From Occultella aeris (lineage in GTDB: Bacteria; Actinomycetota; Actinomycetes; Actinomycetales; Beutenbergiaceae), in assembly GCF_902703175.1 (NCBI RefSeq), contig NZ_CACRYJ010000068.1, forward strand, positions 62,001 through 126,000: DNA of 64,000 bases, in the 5' to 3' direction. Position 1 is the stretch's first letter. The number at the start of each line of letters is the position of its first letter. Positions 35,062 through 44,155 of the stretch are shown here, piece by piece. Position numbers and translations under genes: made by a program. A model generated the notes under the pieces. That model was not told where the DNA came from and ran no database searches. It was given only the letters and a program-made list of their open reading frames with translations.

Positions 35062-35792
35062 CGGAGCCGAAGGACGCCGGCGCCGCCAGGTCCGCGAAGC
35101 CGGCCGGTTCGCCCGGTCAGATCGTCACCCCGGACGACATCCGGCGCTGGGGCCCGGTGTGGTCGCGCCGGGTGGGCTGGATGCTCGCCCACGTGTTCTG
35201 GAACACGACGGTCATCGGGGCCGAACACATCCCGCGGACCGGGCGGCTGCTGATCGCGGCGAACCACACCGGCGTCATCGACGGGCCGTTGCTGCACGGC
35301 GTGATCCCGCGCAGTTCGCACATCATCATCAAGGAGGAGATGTTCTCCGGGATCATCGGCTTCCTGATGCGTGGCGCGGGTCAGATCCCGGTGGACCGCA
35401 AGAACGGCCGGGCCGCCCTGCAGACGGCGCTCGCGCTGCTCAAGGAGGACCGGCTCGTCGGGGTGTTCCCCGAGGGCACCCGCGGGCGCGGTGACGTCAA
35501 GGACACCAAGGCCGGAATCGCCTGGCTCGCCGTGCACTCCGGTGCCCCGGTCGTGCCGGCGGCGATCCTTGGCACTCGGCCCACCGGCAAGAAGCCCGGG
35601 CACATCCCGTTCTTCCGGACCCGGTTGCACGTGGTGTTCGGGGAGCCGTTCGTCGCGGCCGATCCGGCCACGGGGAAGGGCCGCAAGGCCGTGGCCGAGG
35701 CGATGGAGACCATCCAGACCCGGATGAGCGAGCACGTCCACGCGGCGTCGGAGCTGACCGGCGTGGAACTGCCGGGGAGCACCGAGATCTGA
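35058..35792 (+). CDS. plsC: 1-acyl-glycerol-3-phosphate acyltransferase
   Basis: 244 residues. PlsC family: catalytic NHTGVIDGPLL (H-x4-D) near residue 69, glycerol-phosphate-binding FPEGTRGRGD near 136 and VPAAILGT near 172. It acylates lysophosphatidic acid to phosphatidic acid at the inner membrane face. A short hydrophobic stretch near residue 40 could anchor it. It starts inside the cmk stop (ATGA). It separates cmk from der, which are fused or adjacent in several actinobacteria. Confidence 0.92.
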   Translation: MTEPKDAGAARSAKPAGSPGQIVTPDDIRRWGPVWSRRVGWMLAHVFWNTTVIGAEHIPRTGRLLIAANHTGVIDGPLLHGVIPRSSHIIIKEEMFSGIIGFLMRGAGQIPVDRKNGRAALQTALALLKEDRLVGVFPEGTRGRGDVKDTKAGIAWLAVHSGAPVVPAAILGTRPTGKKPGHIPFFRTRLHVVFGEPFVAADPATGKGRKAVAEAMETIQTRMSEHVHAASELTGVELPGSTEI

Positions 35793-35888
35793 GTTCCCCC
35801 AGATGCGCCCGGGCCGCTGTGGGCGCACGCTGAAGTGACCCGGCGGTACGAGACACGCACCGCTCGGGCAATTGCGGAGGGAGCAGGT

Positions 35889-36161
35889 ATGCCTGGCAGG
35901 AAGAGTCCCGGACCGAGCGTGAAGGACCCCGAGCTCTACGAGAAGCTCCGTGACGAGGGCAACTCGAAGGAGAAGTCCGCCCGGATCGCGAACGAGGCGG
36001 CGTCCTCGTCCCGGTCCAAGGTGGGCAAGCGCGGCGGCACGGCCGAGGACTACGAGGACCGGACCGTCTCCGAGCTGCGCGAGCGCGCGAAGGAGATCGG
36101 AATCGAGGGCCGCTCGAAGATGAAGAAGTCCGAGTTGATCGACGCACTGCGTAACCACTGA
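35889..36161 (+). CDS. Small basic protein with Rho-N-like (SAP-type) C-terminus
   Basis: 90 residues from ATG 35889, chosen because GGAGGGAG lies 5-12 bases upstream. The longer frame from 35835 lacks a ribosome site. It is very charged: [20 protein letters not shown], a [12 protein letters not shown] helix, then a C-terminal helix-extended-helix [20 protein letters not shown], then [12 protein letters not shown], the Rho N-terminal/SAP-like nucleic-acid-binding pattern. It resembles the DUF7218/plasmid-stabilisation-like small proteins of actinobacteria. It probably binds DNA or RNA. It lies between plsC and der with 96 and 68 bp gaps and probably has its own promoter. Confidence 0.8.
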   Translation: MPGRKSPGPSVKDPELYEKLRDEGNSKEKSARIANEAASSSRSKVGKRGGTAEDYEDRTVSELRERAKEIGIEGRSKMKKSELIDALRNH

Positions 36162-36229
36162 CGGCGCGCGAGGGTGGCGGACACGGCGGCGCGTTAGGTC
36201 ATCGGGCGTCGAGCGGGAACAATGGGCGG

Positions 36230-37786
36230 GTGAACGAGCAGCAGAACGACCCGTCAGCCCCCGCCGAGTTCCCGCGCGCCGCCGTCGATGACCTCGACGC
36301 AACGGCGGCCGAGCAGCGCGACGAGCGCTACGACGTGGCCGACACGACCGACGACGTCCAGCGCGCCGATGCGCTCCGGGCCGGACTGTCAGACTACGAC
36401 CTGGACGAGGCGGACCTCAGTCTGCTCGAGCAGGGCGAGGGCGACGGCGTCGACTCGGGCGCCAAGGGCCCGTTGCCCGTGCTCGCGGTCATCGGGCGCC
36501 CGAACGTGGGCAAGTCGACCCTCGTGAACCGGATCCTCGGCCGCCGTGAGGCCGTGGTCCAGGACGTCCCGGGCGTCACCCGGGACCGCGTCGGCTACGC
36601 GGCCGACTGGGCCGGGCGCAACTTCACCCTGGTGGACACCGGCGGTTGGGAACGTGACGTCAAGGGGCTCGCCTCCCGCGTGGCCGACCAGGCCGAGATC
36701 GCGATCGAGCTCGCCGACGCGGTGCTGTTCGTGGTGGACGCCACCGTCGGTCCCACCGACACCGACTCCTACGTCGTGAACCTGCTCCGTCGCGCGAACA
36801 AGCCGACCATCCTGGTCGCGAACAAGGTTGACGACCAGCGTGGCGAGGCCGACGCGGCGATGCTGTGGTCGCTCGGTCTCGGCGAGCCGTTCGTCGTCTC
36901 GGCGCTGCACGGGCGCGGGGCCGGCGACCTGCTCGACGCCGCCATGGCGCTCCTGCCGGAGGTCTCTGCAGTCGGTACCCGGATCCCCGAGGGCGGTCCG
37001 CGCCGGGTCGCCCTGATCGGCCGGCCGAACGTGGGCAAGTCCTCGCTGCTGAACGCGATCACGCGCACGGACCGGGTGGTCGTGGACAGCGTCGCCGGTA
37101 CCACGCGCGACCCGGTCGACGAACTCGTCACGATGGGGGACCGGGCCTGGTGGTTCGTGGACACCGCCGGTATCCGGCGCCGCGTGCACCAGACCTCCGG
37201 CGCCGACTTCTACGCCTCCCTGCGCACCCAGGGCGCGCTGGAGAAGGCGGAGGTCGCCGTCGTGCTCGTCGACGCGAGCACCCCGATGACCGAGCAGGAC
37301 ATCCGCGTGGTGCAGCAGGTCATCGATGCCGGCCGGGCCCTCGTGATCGCGTACAACAAGTGGGACCTGATGGACGAGGACCGGCGCCCGTTCCTTGAGC
37401 GCGAGATCGAGCAGCAGCTCGTCCAGGTGCAGTGGGCGCCGCGTGTGAACTTCTCCGCGAAGACGCGCTGGCACGTGGACCGGCTCACCCGCGCCCTGGA
37501 CACGGCACTGGCCTCCTGGGACACCCGCATCCCCACCGGGCGTCTGAACGCGTTCCTCGGCGAGCTGACCGCGGCGCACCCGCACCCTGTGCGCGGTGGC
37601 AAGCAGCCCCGGATCCTGTTCGCCACCCAGGCGAGCACCCGGCCGCCGCGGTTCGTGGTGTTCGCGAGCGGATTCCTCGACCCCGCCTACCGACGGTTCA
37701 TCGAGCGTCGGCTGCGGGAGACGTTCGGATTCGAGGGCACCCCGATCGAGATCAGCGTCCGGGTCCGGGAGAAGCGCAAGCGCTGA
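36230..37786 (+). CDS. der: Ribosome-assembly GTPase Der (EngA)
   Basis: 518 residues. Two tandem GTPase domains: G1 [18 protein letters not shown] with DTGGW and NKVD near residues 85-205, and G1 [18 protein letters not shown] with DTAGI and NKWD near 262-385. A C-terminal KH-like domain ends in a basic RVREKRKR. It matures the 50S subunit. About 80 acidic N-terminal residues precede the first G domain, as in other actinobacterial Der. GTG 36230 is the start. It is the last gene of the parA-der core block and is convergent with the EamA gene. Confidence 0.97.
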   Translation: MNEQQNDPSAPAEFPRAAVDDLDATAAEQRDERYDVADTTDDVQRADALRAGLSDYDLDEADLSLLEQGEGDGVDSGAKGPLPVLAVIGRPNVGKSTLVNRILGRREAVVQDVPGVTRDRVGYAADWAGRNFTLVDTGGWERDVKGLASRVADQAEIAIELADAVLFVVDATVGPTDTDSYVVNLLRRANKPTILVANKVDDQRGEADAAMLWSLGLGEPFVVSALHGRGAGDLLDAAMALLPEVSAVGTRIPEGGPRRVALIGRPNVGKSSLLNAITRTDRVVVDSVAGTTRDPVDELVTMGDRAWWFVDTAGIRRRVHQTSGADFYASLRTQGALEKAEVAVVLVDASTPMTEQDIRVVQQVIDAGRALVIAYNKWDLMDEDRRPFLEREIEQQLVQVQWAPRVNFSAKTRWHVDRLTRALDTALASWDTRIPTGRLNAFLGELTAAHPHPVRGGKQPRILFATQASTRPPRFVVFASGFLDPAYRRFIERRLRETFGFEGTPIEISVRVREKRKR

Positions 37787-37813
37787 GGCACGTCGGGCCG
37801 GCCCGCCGGGCGG

Positions 37814-38770
37814 TCAGGGACGGCGCGCGGACCGGGCCGGCAACCTGGTCAGCGCAACACCTGCCAGGCACAGCGCCCCACCGGCGAGCACGACGGCGGT
37901 GGGCACCTCGCCGAGGAACGCCCAGGACAGCAGCACCGAGCAGAGCGTGGCCACGTATCCCACCAGGGCGGCGCGCCCGGCGGGCAGCCGCCGCAGCGCG
38001 TAGGCCCAGGTGAGGAACGCGATGGCGGTCGGGAACAGGCCGAGGTAGACGGTCCCGGCCACGGCGCCACCAGGGGTGGTCGGCAGCGCGGCCAGCAGCG
38101 CCGGCGCGAACGGGAGCAGCACGATCGTGCCCACCACCGCGCCCAGCCAGGTGGCCCGTAACCCATCGAGGTCACGCAGCAGCACCTTCTGGATCAGCAC
38201 GGACACGGCGTACAGCAGCGCCGCCAGCAACGCCAGCGCCAGCCCGGCTGGATCCAGCCCGCCGGGCCCGCGTCCGCTCAGGGACATCAGCGCCACGCCG
38301 GCGAACGCCACCACCGTCCCGATCAGCACCGGGCGCGGGAACCCCTCGCCGAGGAACACGCCGGCTCCGACCGCGATCAGGATCGGCGCCGTGTTAACCA
38401 GCATCGCGGCCGTGCCGGCGTCGATGGAGCGTTCCGCGGTGTTCAGCACGAGGTTGTAGCCGCCGAACCAGAGGGCGCCGTACAGGCCGACGAGCAGCAG
38501 CACCCGGCCCCGCGGCAGGCCACGCAGCCCCCCGGCGCGTAGCGCCAACGGGGTCAGCGCCAACGCCGCCACGCCCACCCGTGCCAGCGCCATCGGGCCC
38601 GGCGCGAACTCCGCGCCCACGCCGCGGATCACCACGAACGCCGAACCCCACAACAGGGCGGTGACCCCCGCGGCGACCAGGGCGAGACGCGGGATCGAGG
38701 TGCGGGGCGCCGTCGGGCGGGCAGGTCCCGAACCGGTGCGAGTAGTGGGGGAGGCGACCATGGACACCAT
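37814..38770 (-). CDS. EamA (DMT) family exporter
   Basis: 318 residues with about ten membrane helices in two EamA repeats: LALVAAGVTALLWGSAFVVIRG near residue 30 and the second set starting about residue 165 (GLDPAGLALALLAALLYAVSVLIQKV). Members export amino acids, drugs or other metabolites. ATG 38770 is preferred. ATG 38761 is possible. The longer frame extends through the LysR promoter. It is divergent from a LysR gene 73 bp away, which would normally be its regulator, but that gene carries a stop codon in its helix-turn-helix. Confidence 0.9.
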   Translation of the reverse strand: MVSMVASPTTRTGSGPARPTAPRTSIPRLALVAAGVTALLWGSAFVVIRGVGAEFAPGPMALARVGVAALALTPLALRAGGLRGLPRGRVLLLVGLYGALWFGGYNLVLNTAERSIDAGTAAMLVNTAPILIAVGAGVFLGEGFPRPVLIGTVVAFAGVALMSLSGRGPGGLDPAGLALALLAALLYAVSVLIQKVLLRDLDGLRATWLGAVVGTIVLLPFAPALLAALPTTPGGAVAGTVYLGLFPTAIAFLTWAYALRRLPAGRAALVGYVATLCSVLLSWAFLGEVPTAVVLAGGALCLAGVALTRLPARSARRP

Positions 38771-38843
38771 CCTGCGACCTATAACCCGTAAGGACAAGCA
38801 CGGCTTTCTGCACCATTCGTAAGCAGCGCTGTAGTATCGCGGC

Positions 38844-39740
38844 ATGCTCGACATCCACCGCCTGCGCATCCTGCGATCCGTCGCGGCCACCGGCTCGGTC
38901 AGCGCCGCCGCCGCCCTGCTCGGCTAGAGCCCGTCCGCGATCAGCCAGCACGTGAGCGCGCTGCAACGCGAGACCGGCCTGCGCCTGACCGAACGAGCCG
39001 GCCGCGGCATCAACCTGACCGCGGCCGGGCGGGCCCTGGCCGCCGAAGCCGAACACGTGATGGTCTCGCTGAGCGGGATGGAGTCGCTGGTCGCGGACCT
39101 TCGAGCAGGCCGGGTGGGCACGCTCTCCCTCGGCTACTTCAGCAGCGCCGGCACCGCCTGGATCCCCACCGTGGTGGCGGCTCTGGTGCAGGAGTTCCCC
39201 GAGCTGCGGGTGGACCTTGGCCTGAACGACGTGGGCGGTACGAACACCGCCGGCGCGGACGTGGAGATCGTGGTGGACGAGCAGTACGACGCGGTGCTCG
39301 GCGGCTACCGGGTGCACCCGCTGATGCGCGACGAGTACCTTGCCATCCTGCCCCGGACGCACCCGGCGGTCGCGGTCGGGCAGGTCCCGCTGGCCGACCT
39401 CGCCGGGGAGCGCTGGGTGGACAGCGATCCCTACGCCGGGTACTGCCGGCAGGTGACGATGAGTGCGTGCGCCGAAGCAGGCTTCACCCCGCAGTTCCGG
39501 GTGCAGGCACCCGAGTACGCCACCGCGATCTCTTTCGTGGCGGCCGGGGTTGGCGTGGCCGTGATGCCCTCGCTCGCCGTCGGGCTGCTGCCCGCGAACG
39601 TGCGGGCCGTGCCCGTGGTGGCGCCGGCGCCGTCGCGCCGGATCGGGGTCGCGGTCAAGGACTCGGCGGCTCAGCACCCCGCCGCGCTCCGGGTCGTGGA
39701 CCTGCTCAAGGAGCAGGTGGGCGCGCTCACGCGCGCCTGA
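38844..39740 (+). pseudogene. LysR-family regulator interrupted by in-frame TAG
   Basis: Reading from ATG 38844 gives a clean LysR start, MLDIHRLRILRSVAATGSVS, then AAAALLG, then TAG at 38925-38927, then in the same frame SPSAISQHVSALQRETG and a full effector domain to 39740 (299 codons in all). The stop replaces codon 28, inside the helix-turn-helix, where relatives usually have an aromatic residue. One base change (TAC or TAT to TAG) explains it. There are no other stops or frameshifts. So either the gene was lost very recently, the base call is wrong, or the TAG is read through. A truncated product from GTG 38952 would lack the recognition helix. Confidence 0.88.
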
Positions 39741-39801
39741 TGTTCGGCGGCGGTCGGCGCCCGGCTTGCGGCAGTGGCCGCCCGGGATGAGCCTTGGGAC
39801 C

Positions 39802-40275
39802 ATGCGCGCACGTACTCTGCTTGCCACGTCCCTGGCCACTGCTGCCACCGCCGTCGCAGGTTCGGTGGCGACGGATCCGGATGGCGACTGGTTCCGTTCC
39901 CTGGACCTGCCCGACTTCTACCCGCCGGCGGCGACCTTCCCGATCGTCTGGACCGCCCTCTACACGGACCTGGCCGTGGCCGGTGCCGTAGCGATCGACG
40001 CCTGCACCGACCCGGCCGAGCGGGCAGCGCTGCGGCGCTCGCTCGCCGTGAACCTCGTCCTGAACGGCACCTGGAGCTGGCTGTTCTGGCGGACCCGCCG
40101 CCCGTGGCTGGCGACCGTCGAGTGCCTCGTCCTCGCCGGCCACTCGGCACTGCTCGTCCGCCGGATCCGCCGGGTGCATCGAGGCGCGGCCCGCGCGCTC
40201 GTGCCGTATCCGCTGTGGTGCGCATTCGCGACCGTCCTGAACGCGACCATCGCGGGCCGCAATCCGCGCGACTGA
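39802..40275 (+). CDS. TspO/MBR family membrane protein
   Basis: 157 residues, five predicted membrane helices. Family marks: DLPDFYPPAATFPIVWTALY near residue 35 (the cholesterol/porphyrin-site loop), LNGTWSWLFW near 92 and PYPLWCAFATVLNATI near 133. Bacterial TspO proteins bind or degrade porphyrins and act in stress control. ATG 39802 (MRARTLLATSLATAAT) gives the usual length. ATG 39787 would add five residues. It follows the broken LysR gene by 61 bp and is convergent with the lacI-type gene. Confidence 0.85.
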   Translation: MRARTLLATSLATAATAVAGSVATDPDGDWFRSLDLPDFYPPAATFPIVWTALYTDLAVAGAVAIDACTDPAERAALRRSLAVNLVLNGTWSWLFWRTRRPWLATVECLVLAGHSALLVRRIRRVHRGAARALVPYPLWCAFATVLNATIAGRNPRD

Positions 40276-40296
40276 GCGAACCGGCGCCACCGGGTG

Positions 40297-41298
40297 TCAT
40301 GTCGATGCGCGGACCAGCAGGTGATGGGCCACCTGCGTGCGGGCGCCCTGCAGCGGCACCTCGCCGGCGTACATGGCCAGGGCCATCCCGACGGCGGCCT
40401 CGGCCACTGCGCCCATGTCCACCGCGAGCGTGGTCAGCTCGGGGGAGACGAACCGGCCGAGGTTGAGCCCGTCGCAGCCGGCCAGACGCACCTGCCCGGG
40501 CACGTCCACACCGGCCTCGTGCAACGCCTTCAGTGCGCCGCAGGCGACGATGTCGTTGAAGGTCATGATGGCGTCGACGTCCGGGTGCGCCTCGAGCAGG
40601 GCGTTCGCGCCGGCCACCCCGGAACTCAGTGACTTGGTCGCGGCGCTGACCGTCGGGACCTGCACGCCACGCGCGGACATCGCCGCCAGGAAGGACTTCC
40701 CCCGCGCGGACGGGAACCCCGGCAGGCCCACGTCCAGCAACACCGGGCGCCGGGATCCCCGTTCGAGCAGGTGGTCGGCCATGGCGCCCATCGCGTCGCC
40801 CACGTCCATCTGGATGCCGCCACCGTAGGTGTACTCGCCCATGTCGATGCGCACGAACGGCACCCCCGCGAGGACCTCCTGCGCCTGGTTGTCGGTCAGC
40901 GCCGGGTACCCGACCACCACGTCCGCCTGCTTGGCGAGGTCCGCGATGAGCGTGTACTGGTCCGCCGCCTTCGCGGTCTGGGCGAGGACCACGTTCCAGC
41001 CGCGGTCACGGGCGCTGGAGACGACGGCGGACGCCAACTGTGGGTAGTACGGGTTCATCAGATCGTCGACCACGAGACCGACCGTGCGCTGGGTGTGGCC
41101 GACGAGGCCGCGCCCGAACCGGGACGGGCGGTAGGCGAGCTCCTTCGCGGCCGCGAGCACCCGCTCCTTGGTCGCCTCCTTGATCCCGGGCATGTCGTTC
41201 ATGGCCCGGGTCACCGTCTGCCGGGACACCCCGGCCGCCTCGGCCACGTCGATGATCGTGGCCGGGCCGGACCCGGGCCGGTCGGCGCGCGCGCTCAT
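40297..41298 (-). CDS. LacI-family transcriptional regulator
   Basis: 333 residues. The LacI helix-turn-helix TIIDVAEAAGVSRQTVTRAM (about residues 14-33) and hinge RPSRFGRGL are followed by a periplasmic-binding-like sensor domain (about 65-330). ATG 41298 overlaps the stop of the upstream oxidoreductase gene (ATGA). The upstream extension of the frame is a shadow. Being second in an operon headed by a sugar-type oxidoreductase with a LacI operator in its promoter, it most likely represses its own operon and is relieved by a sugar or polyol. Confidence 0.93.
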   Translation of the reverse strand: MSARADRPGSGPATIIDVAEAAGVSRQTVTRAMNDMPGIKEATKERVLAAAKELAYRPSRFGRGLVGHTQRTVGLVVDDLMNPYYPQLASAVVSSARDRGWNVVLAQTAKAADQYTLIADLAKQADVVVGYPALTDNQAQEVLAGVPFVRIDMGEYTYGGGIQMDVGDAMGAMADHLLERGSRRPVLLDVGLPGFPSARGKSFLAAMSARGVQVPTVSAATKSLSSGVAGANALLEAHPDVDAIMTFNDIVACGALKALHEAGVDVPGQVRLAGCDGLNLGRFVSPELTTLAVDMGAVAEAAVGMALAMYAGEVPLQGARTQVAHHLLVRAST

Positions 41299-43277
41299 GG
41301 CGTGTCCGAGCGCAGGTCCAGGTAGTCCACCTGCCCCGGGGTGAGGTCGATGGCTAGCGCCTCCAGCGAGGACCGGGTCTCGGCGATCGTGCGCGGCCCG
41401 ATCAGCGGGAACGTCGGGAACGGCTGGTGCAGCACGAAGGCGAGCGCGATCGCGGTCGGGTGCACCCCGAACTCCTGCCCGAGCTCGCGGGCGCGCCTCA
41501 GCCGCTCGAAGTTTTCGTCGCTGTAGTAGCAGCGCACGAGCTCGGGGTCGGAGCGGTCCTCCGGATCGGCGCGGGCGAAGAACCCGCGGGCCTGGGAGGA
41601 CCACGGCAGCAATGGTGTCCCGGTGCGGGTCAGCCACGCCTTCGACTCGGGGTCGGTGGCGTGCCGGCAGCCCGCCCACGGCACGTCGTACGCCTCGGCG
41701 AGCCCGAAGTGGTTGCTCAGCACGCTGAAGCCCTGCCGGCCGTTCGCCGCGGCGTAAGCGTTCGCCTCCTCGAACCGCTCGATGGTCCAGTTGGACCCGC
41801 CGAACACCCCGATCCGGCCCGCCCTGGCGTGCTCGTCGAGGACGTCCACGAACTCCCCGACCGGAATGTCCGGGTTGTCCCGGTGCATCATGTAGACGTC
41901 CGCGCCGTCGATGCCGAGCCGGTCCAGTGACGTGAGCAACTGGCTGCTGAGCGCCTCAGGATTGCAGTTCGGGGTGTGTGCGCCCTTGGCGATCACGACC
42001 ACCTCGTCGCGCACACCACGGGTGGCGAGCCAGCGCCCGAGCAGGGTCTCCATCCGGCCGCCGCCGTACTGGAACGCGGTGTCGAAGGCGTTCCCGCCGG
42101 CCTGGGCGAAGTGGTCGAACATCGCGGCGGCGTGGGGGAGGGTGCGCTGGTTGTCGCAGCCCATCACCACGCGGGAGATGTCCTTGTCCACGCCGGGGAT
42201 GCGGCCGTAGCGCATGGCGTCGCGACCGAACGTGAGCGGGGTACCCGAGACGGTGTGGATCTGCGCCTCGTCCCGCTCGAACGGGTAGGTCAGACCGATC
42301 TGGGCGCGCCACTCGTCGAGGACCAGGGCGTTGCCGAGGGAGTCCGCCAGGCTCACCCGAGCCACCTCACCGGTGTCGATCGCCTCCGCGAGGGCGTCAG
42401 CCTCGAGGGCGTAGGGCTGGTGCCCGTCGAACGTCTCCGTGACCGGTTCCTGCCCGACGACGGCGAGCGTCAGTACGTTGTCGTCCGCGATCGTCCAGGG
42501 GTTCTTCAGGCGGATGTAGCCGGCCGAGCCGTGGACGGTGAGCGCGACGTCGGCGAGGCGCACGCCGGTGCGCACCGACGCCGTCGTCCCGCCGGCGAAA
42601 GTCAGGTCCGCGACGGCCCAGGTGTCGACGCCGTTCTCGACGGTGCCGGCAGCCCTGACCTCGACCGGGTCGGCGAACGCGGTCCCGGCGGCGGCGCCGG
42701 CGATGGCGCGGGCGTAGGAGACCGGGTAGCCGCCCACGTCGAGGATGCCGCCGCCGGCCAGATCCGGCTCGAACAGCCGGCCCTCGGTGGATCCGGTGGC
42801 GAACGCGAACGCCGCGTCGACGTGGCGCAATTCGCCGATGGCACCGGTGGCGACGAGCTCGAGGACCCTGGTCGTCTGAGGGTGGAACCGGTACATGAAC
42901 GCCTCGAGGAGCACCTTGCCGCTGGTGCGGGCGGCGTCGGCCATGGCCATCGCCTGGGCGTGGTTGGGGGCGAGCGGCTTCTCGCTGAGCACATGCTTGC
43001 CCGCGGTCAGCGCCGCGATGGCCAGTTCGGCGTGCGTGGTGTGCACCGTGGCGATGTAGACGGCGTCCACCTCTGGATCGGCGAGGATCTGCTCGTAGTC
43101 ACCCGTGCGCAGCTCGCCGTGCTGGGCGGCGAACTCCTCGGCGAAGGTCCTGGCTCGGCCGGGGTCCGAACTGCCGACGGCAACGAGGGTGCCGTGGGCG
43201 CTGGCGGAGAGCTGGGTGGCGAAGCGACGGGCGATGCGGCCGGGGCCGAGCACGGCCCAGCGAACGGGGGAGGTCAT
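41295..43277 (-). CDS. Gfo/Idh/MocA dehydrogenase fused to aldo/keto reductase
   Basis: 660 residues, two complete enzymes in one chain. Residues 1-330 are a Gfo/Idh/MocA oxidoreductase: NAD(P) loop VLGPGRIARRFA, SEKPLAPNHAQAM with the conserved EKP, and GGGILDVGGYPVSYARA in the substrate domain. Residues about 340-660 are an aldo/keto reductase with the full D-Y-K-H set: FDTAFQYGGG, VVVIAKG, VYMMHRD. A natural guess is that the two oxidise and reduce the same sugar or polyol. ATG 43277 is chosen because AAAGGTGA lies 9 bases upstream. A GTG at 43289 is possible. It is coupled to the LacI gene by a 4-base overlap. Confidence 0.92.
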   Translation of the reverse strand: MTSPVRWAVLGPGRIARRFATQLSASAHGTLVAVGSSDPGRARTFAEEFAAQHGELRTGDYEQILADPEVDAVYIATVHTTHAELAIAALTAGKHVLSEKPLAPNHAQAMAMADAARTSGKVLLEAFMYRFHPQTTRVLELVATGAIGELRHVDAAFAFATGSTEGRLFEPDLAGGGILDVGGYPVSYARAIAGAAAGTAFADPVEVRAAGTVENGVDTWAVADLTFAGGTTASVRTGVRLADVALTVHGSAGYIRLKNPWTIADDNVLTLAVVGQEPVTETFDGHQPYALEADALAEAIDTGEVARVSLADSLGNALVLDEWRAQIGLTYPFERDEAQIHTVSGTPLTFGRDAMRYGRIPGVDKDISRVVMGCDNQRTLPHAAAMFDHFAQAGGNAFDTAFQYGGGRMETLLGRWLATRGVRDEVVVIAKGAHTPNCNPEALSSQLLTSLDRLGIDGADVYMMHRDNPDIPVGEFVDVLDEHARAGRIGVFGGSNWTIERFEEANAYAAANGRQGFSVLSNHFGLAEAYDVPWAGCRHATDPESKAWLTRTGTPLLPWSSQARGFFARADPEDRSDPELVRCYYSDENFERLRRARELGQEFGVHPTAIALAFVLHQPFPTFPLIGPRTIAETRSSLEALAIDLTPGQVDYLDLRSDTP

Positions 43278-43351
43278 GGGGGAGATCACCTTTGAGACTC
43301 GGGGAACGACGGTTCGACAAGGACGCGGACCAACATCGGGACGCTGATCTG

Positions 43352-43363
43352 GTGAACGTTCAC
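43352..43363. promoter_or_regulatory. LacI-type operator
   Basis: GTGAACGTTCAC is a perfect 12-base palindrome of the usual LacI/GalR operator style with a central CG. It lies about 75 bp before the oxidoreductase-LacI operon start and overlaps the end of the putative -10 element. Confidence 0.8.
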
Positions 43364-43390
43364 GCTACGTGCTCACGGGCGACCGGACAA
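43362..43390 (-). promoter_or_regulatory. Promoter of oxidoreductase-lacI operon
   Basis: On the minus strand TTGTCC (43385-43390) and TAGCGT (43362-43367) are separated by exactly 17 bp, a sigma-70-type layout. The operator palindrome begins within the -10 and would block open-complex formation when bound. Confidence 0.55.
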
Positions 43391-43420
43391 GGGTTTCGAC
43401 GCCGAGTCTCCGGACGGTGT

Positions 43421-44155
43421 TCAGTCGTCGGAGCCGAAGCCGAGCCCGATCACCTCGAACGTGGTGCCATAGCGGGTGCCGGTTGCCTCGCCGCCGGCCG
43501 TGCCGAGCCCGGTGAGGAACTCCTCGGGGTCGAAATGCCAGGAGAGCCCGTCGATGTAGGCCCTGTGCTCGGAGAGCGATGCGAGACCGGCGTCGAATGT
43601 GTCGGTGGTGTCGACGCCGTGCGTGGCGTCGGGGGAGCCGGCCACCCAGACCTGGCGGACCCCGCTCCACGGTTCGAGGCCGTCGGTGAGCTGGTCGTGG
43701 AACACCCACCGGTTGCCCGCATCCCGGACCGCGTCCAGGGTGGCGCGGCCGGTGGCGATGTGGTCGGCCTGGTTCAGCCCACCGCCGGGGAAGGACTCGG
43801 CGAAGTTGATGGTGATGACGATCTCCGGCCGGTGTACGCGCACCACCTTCGCGATCGCCCGCCGCAGGTCGACGCCGTACTCGAGGACGCCGTCCGGCAG
43901 GTGCAGGAACTCGACCGTGTCCACGCCGACGGCGCGCGCGGAGGCGACCTCCTCGGCCTCGCGCAGCGGTCCGGACTCGTCCGGGTGGATGCCGTCGATG
44001 CCGGCCTCGCCAGAGGTGACCATGCAGTAGACGACCTCCTTGCCCTGGCCGGTCCACCGGGCGATGGCGGCGGCCGTGCCGAACTCGAGGTCGTCCGGGT
44101 GGGCTACGACGGCGAGCGCCTTGGTCCAGTCCTCGGGGATCGGGGGCAGCGTCAT
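43421..44155 (-). CDS. PIG-L (LmbE) family deacetylase
   Basis: 244 residues. Zinc motif AVVAHPDDLEFG near residue 17 (A-H-P-D-D) and the later His in LNQADHIATGRATLDAVRDA near 125. GEAGIDG and the conserved DE pair in HPDES are also seen. The family removes N-acetyl groups from GlcNAc-type substrates, including mycothiol precursors and conjugates. The sequence does not by itself point to MshB or Mca. ATG 44155 overlaps the stop of the MpaB-like gene (ATGA), so the two are coupled. Confidence 0.88.
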   Translation of the reverse strand: MTLPPIPEDWTKALAVVAHPDDLEFGTAAAIARWTGQGKEVVYCMVTSGEAGIDGIHPDESGPLREAEEVASARAVGVDTVEFLHLPDGVLEYGVDLRRAIAKVVRVHRPEIVITINFAESFPGGGLNQADHIATGRATLDAVRDAGNRWVFHDQLTDGLEPWSGVRQVWVAGSPDATHGVDTTDTFDAGLASLSEHRAYIDGLSWHFDPEEFLTGLGTAGGEATGTRYGTTFEVIGLGFGSDD

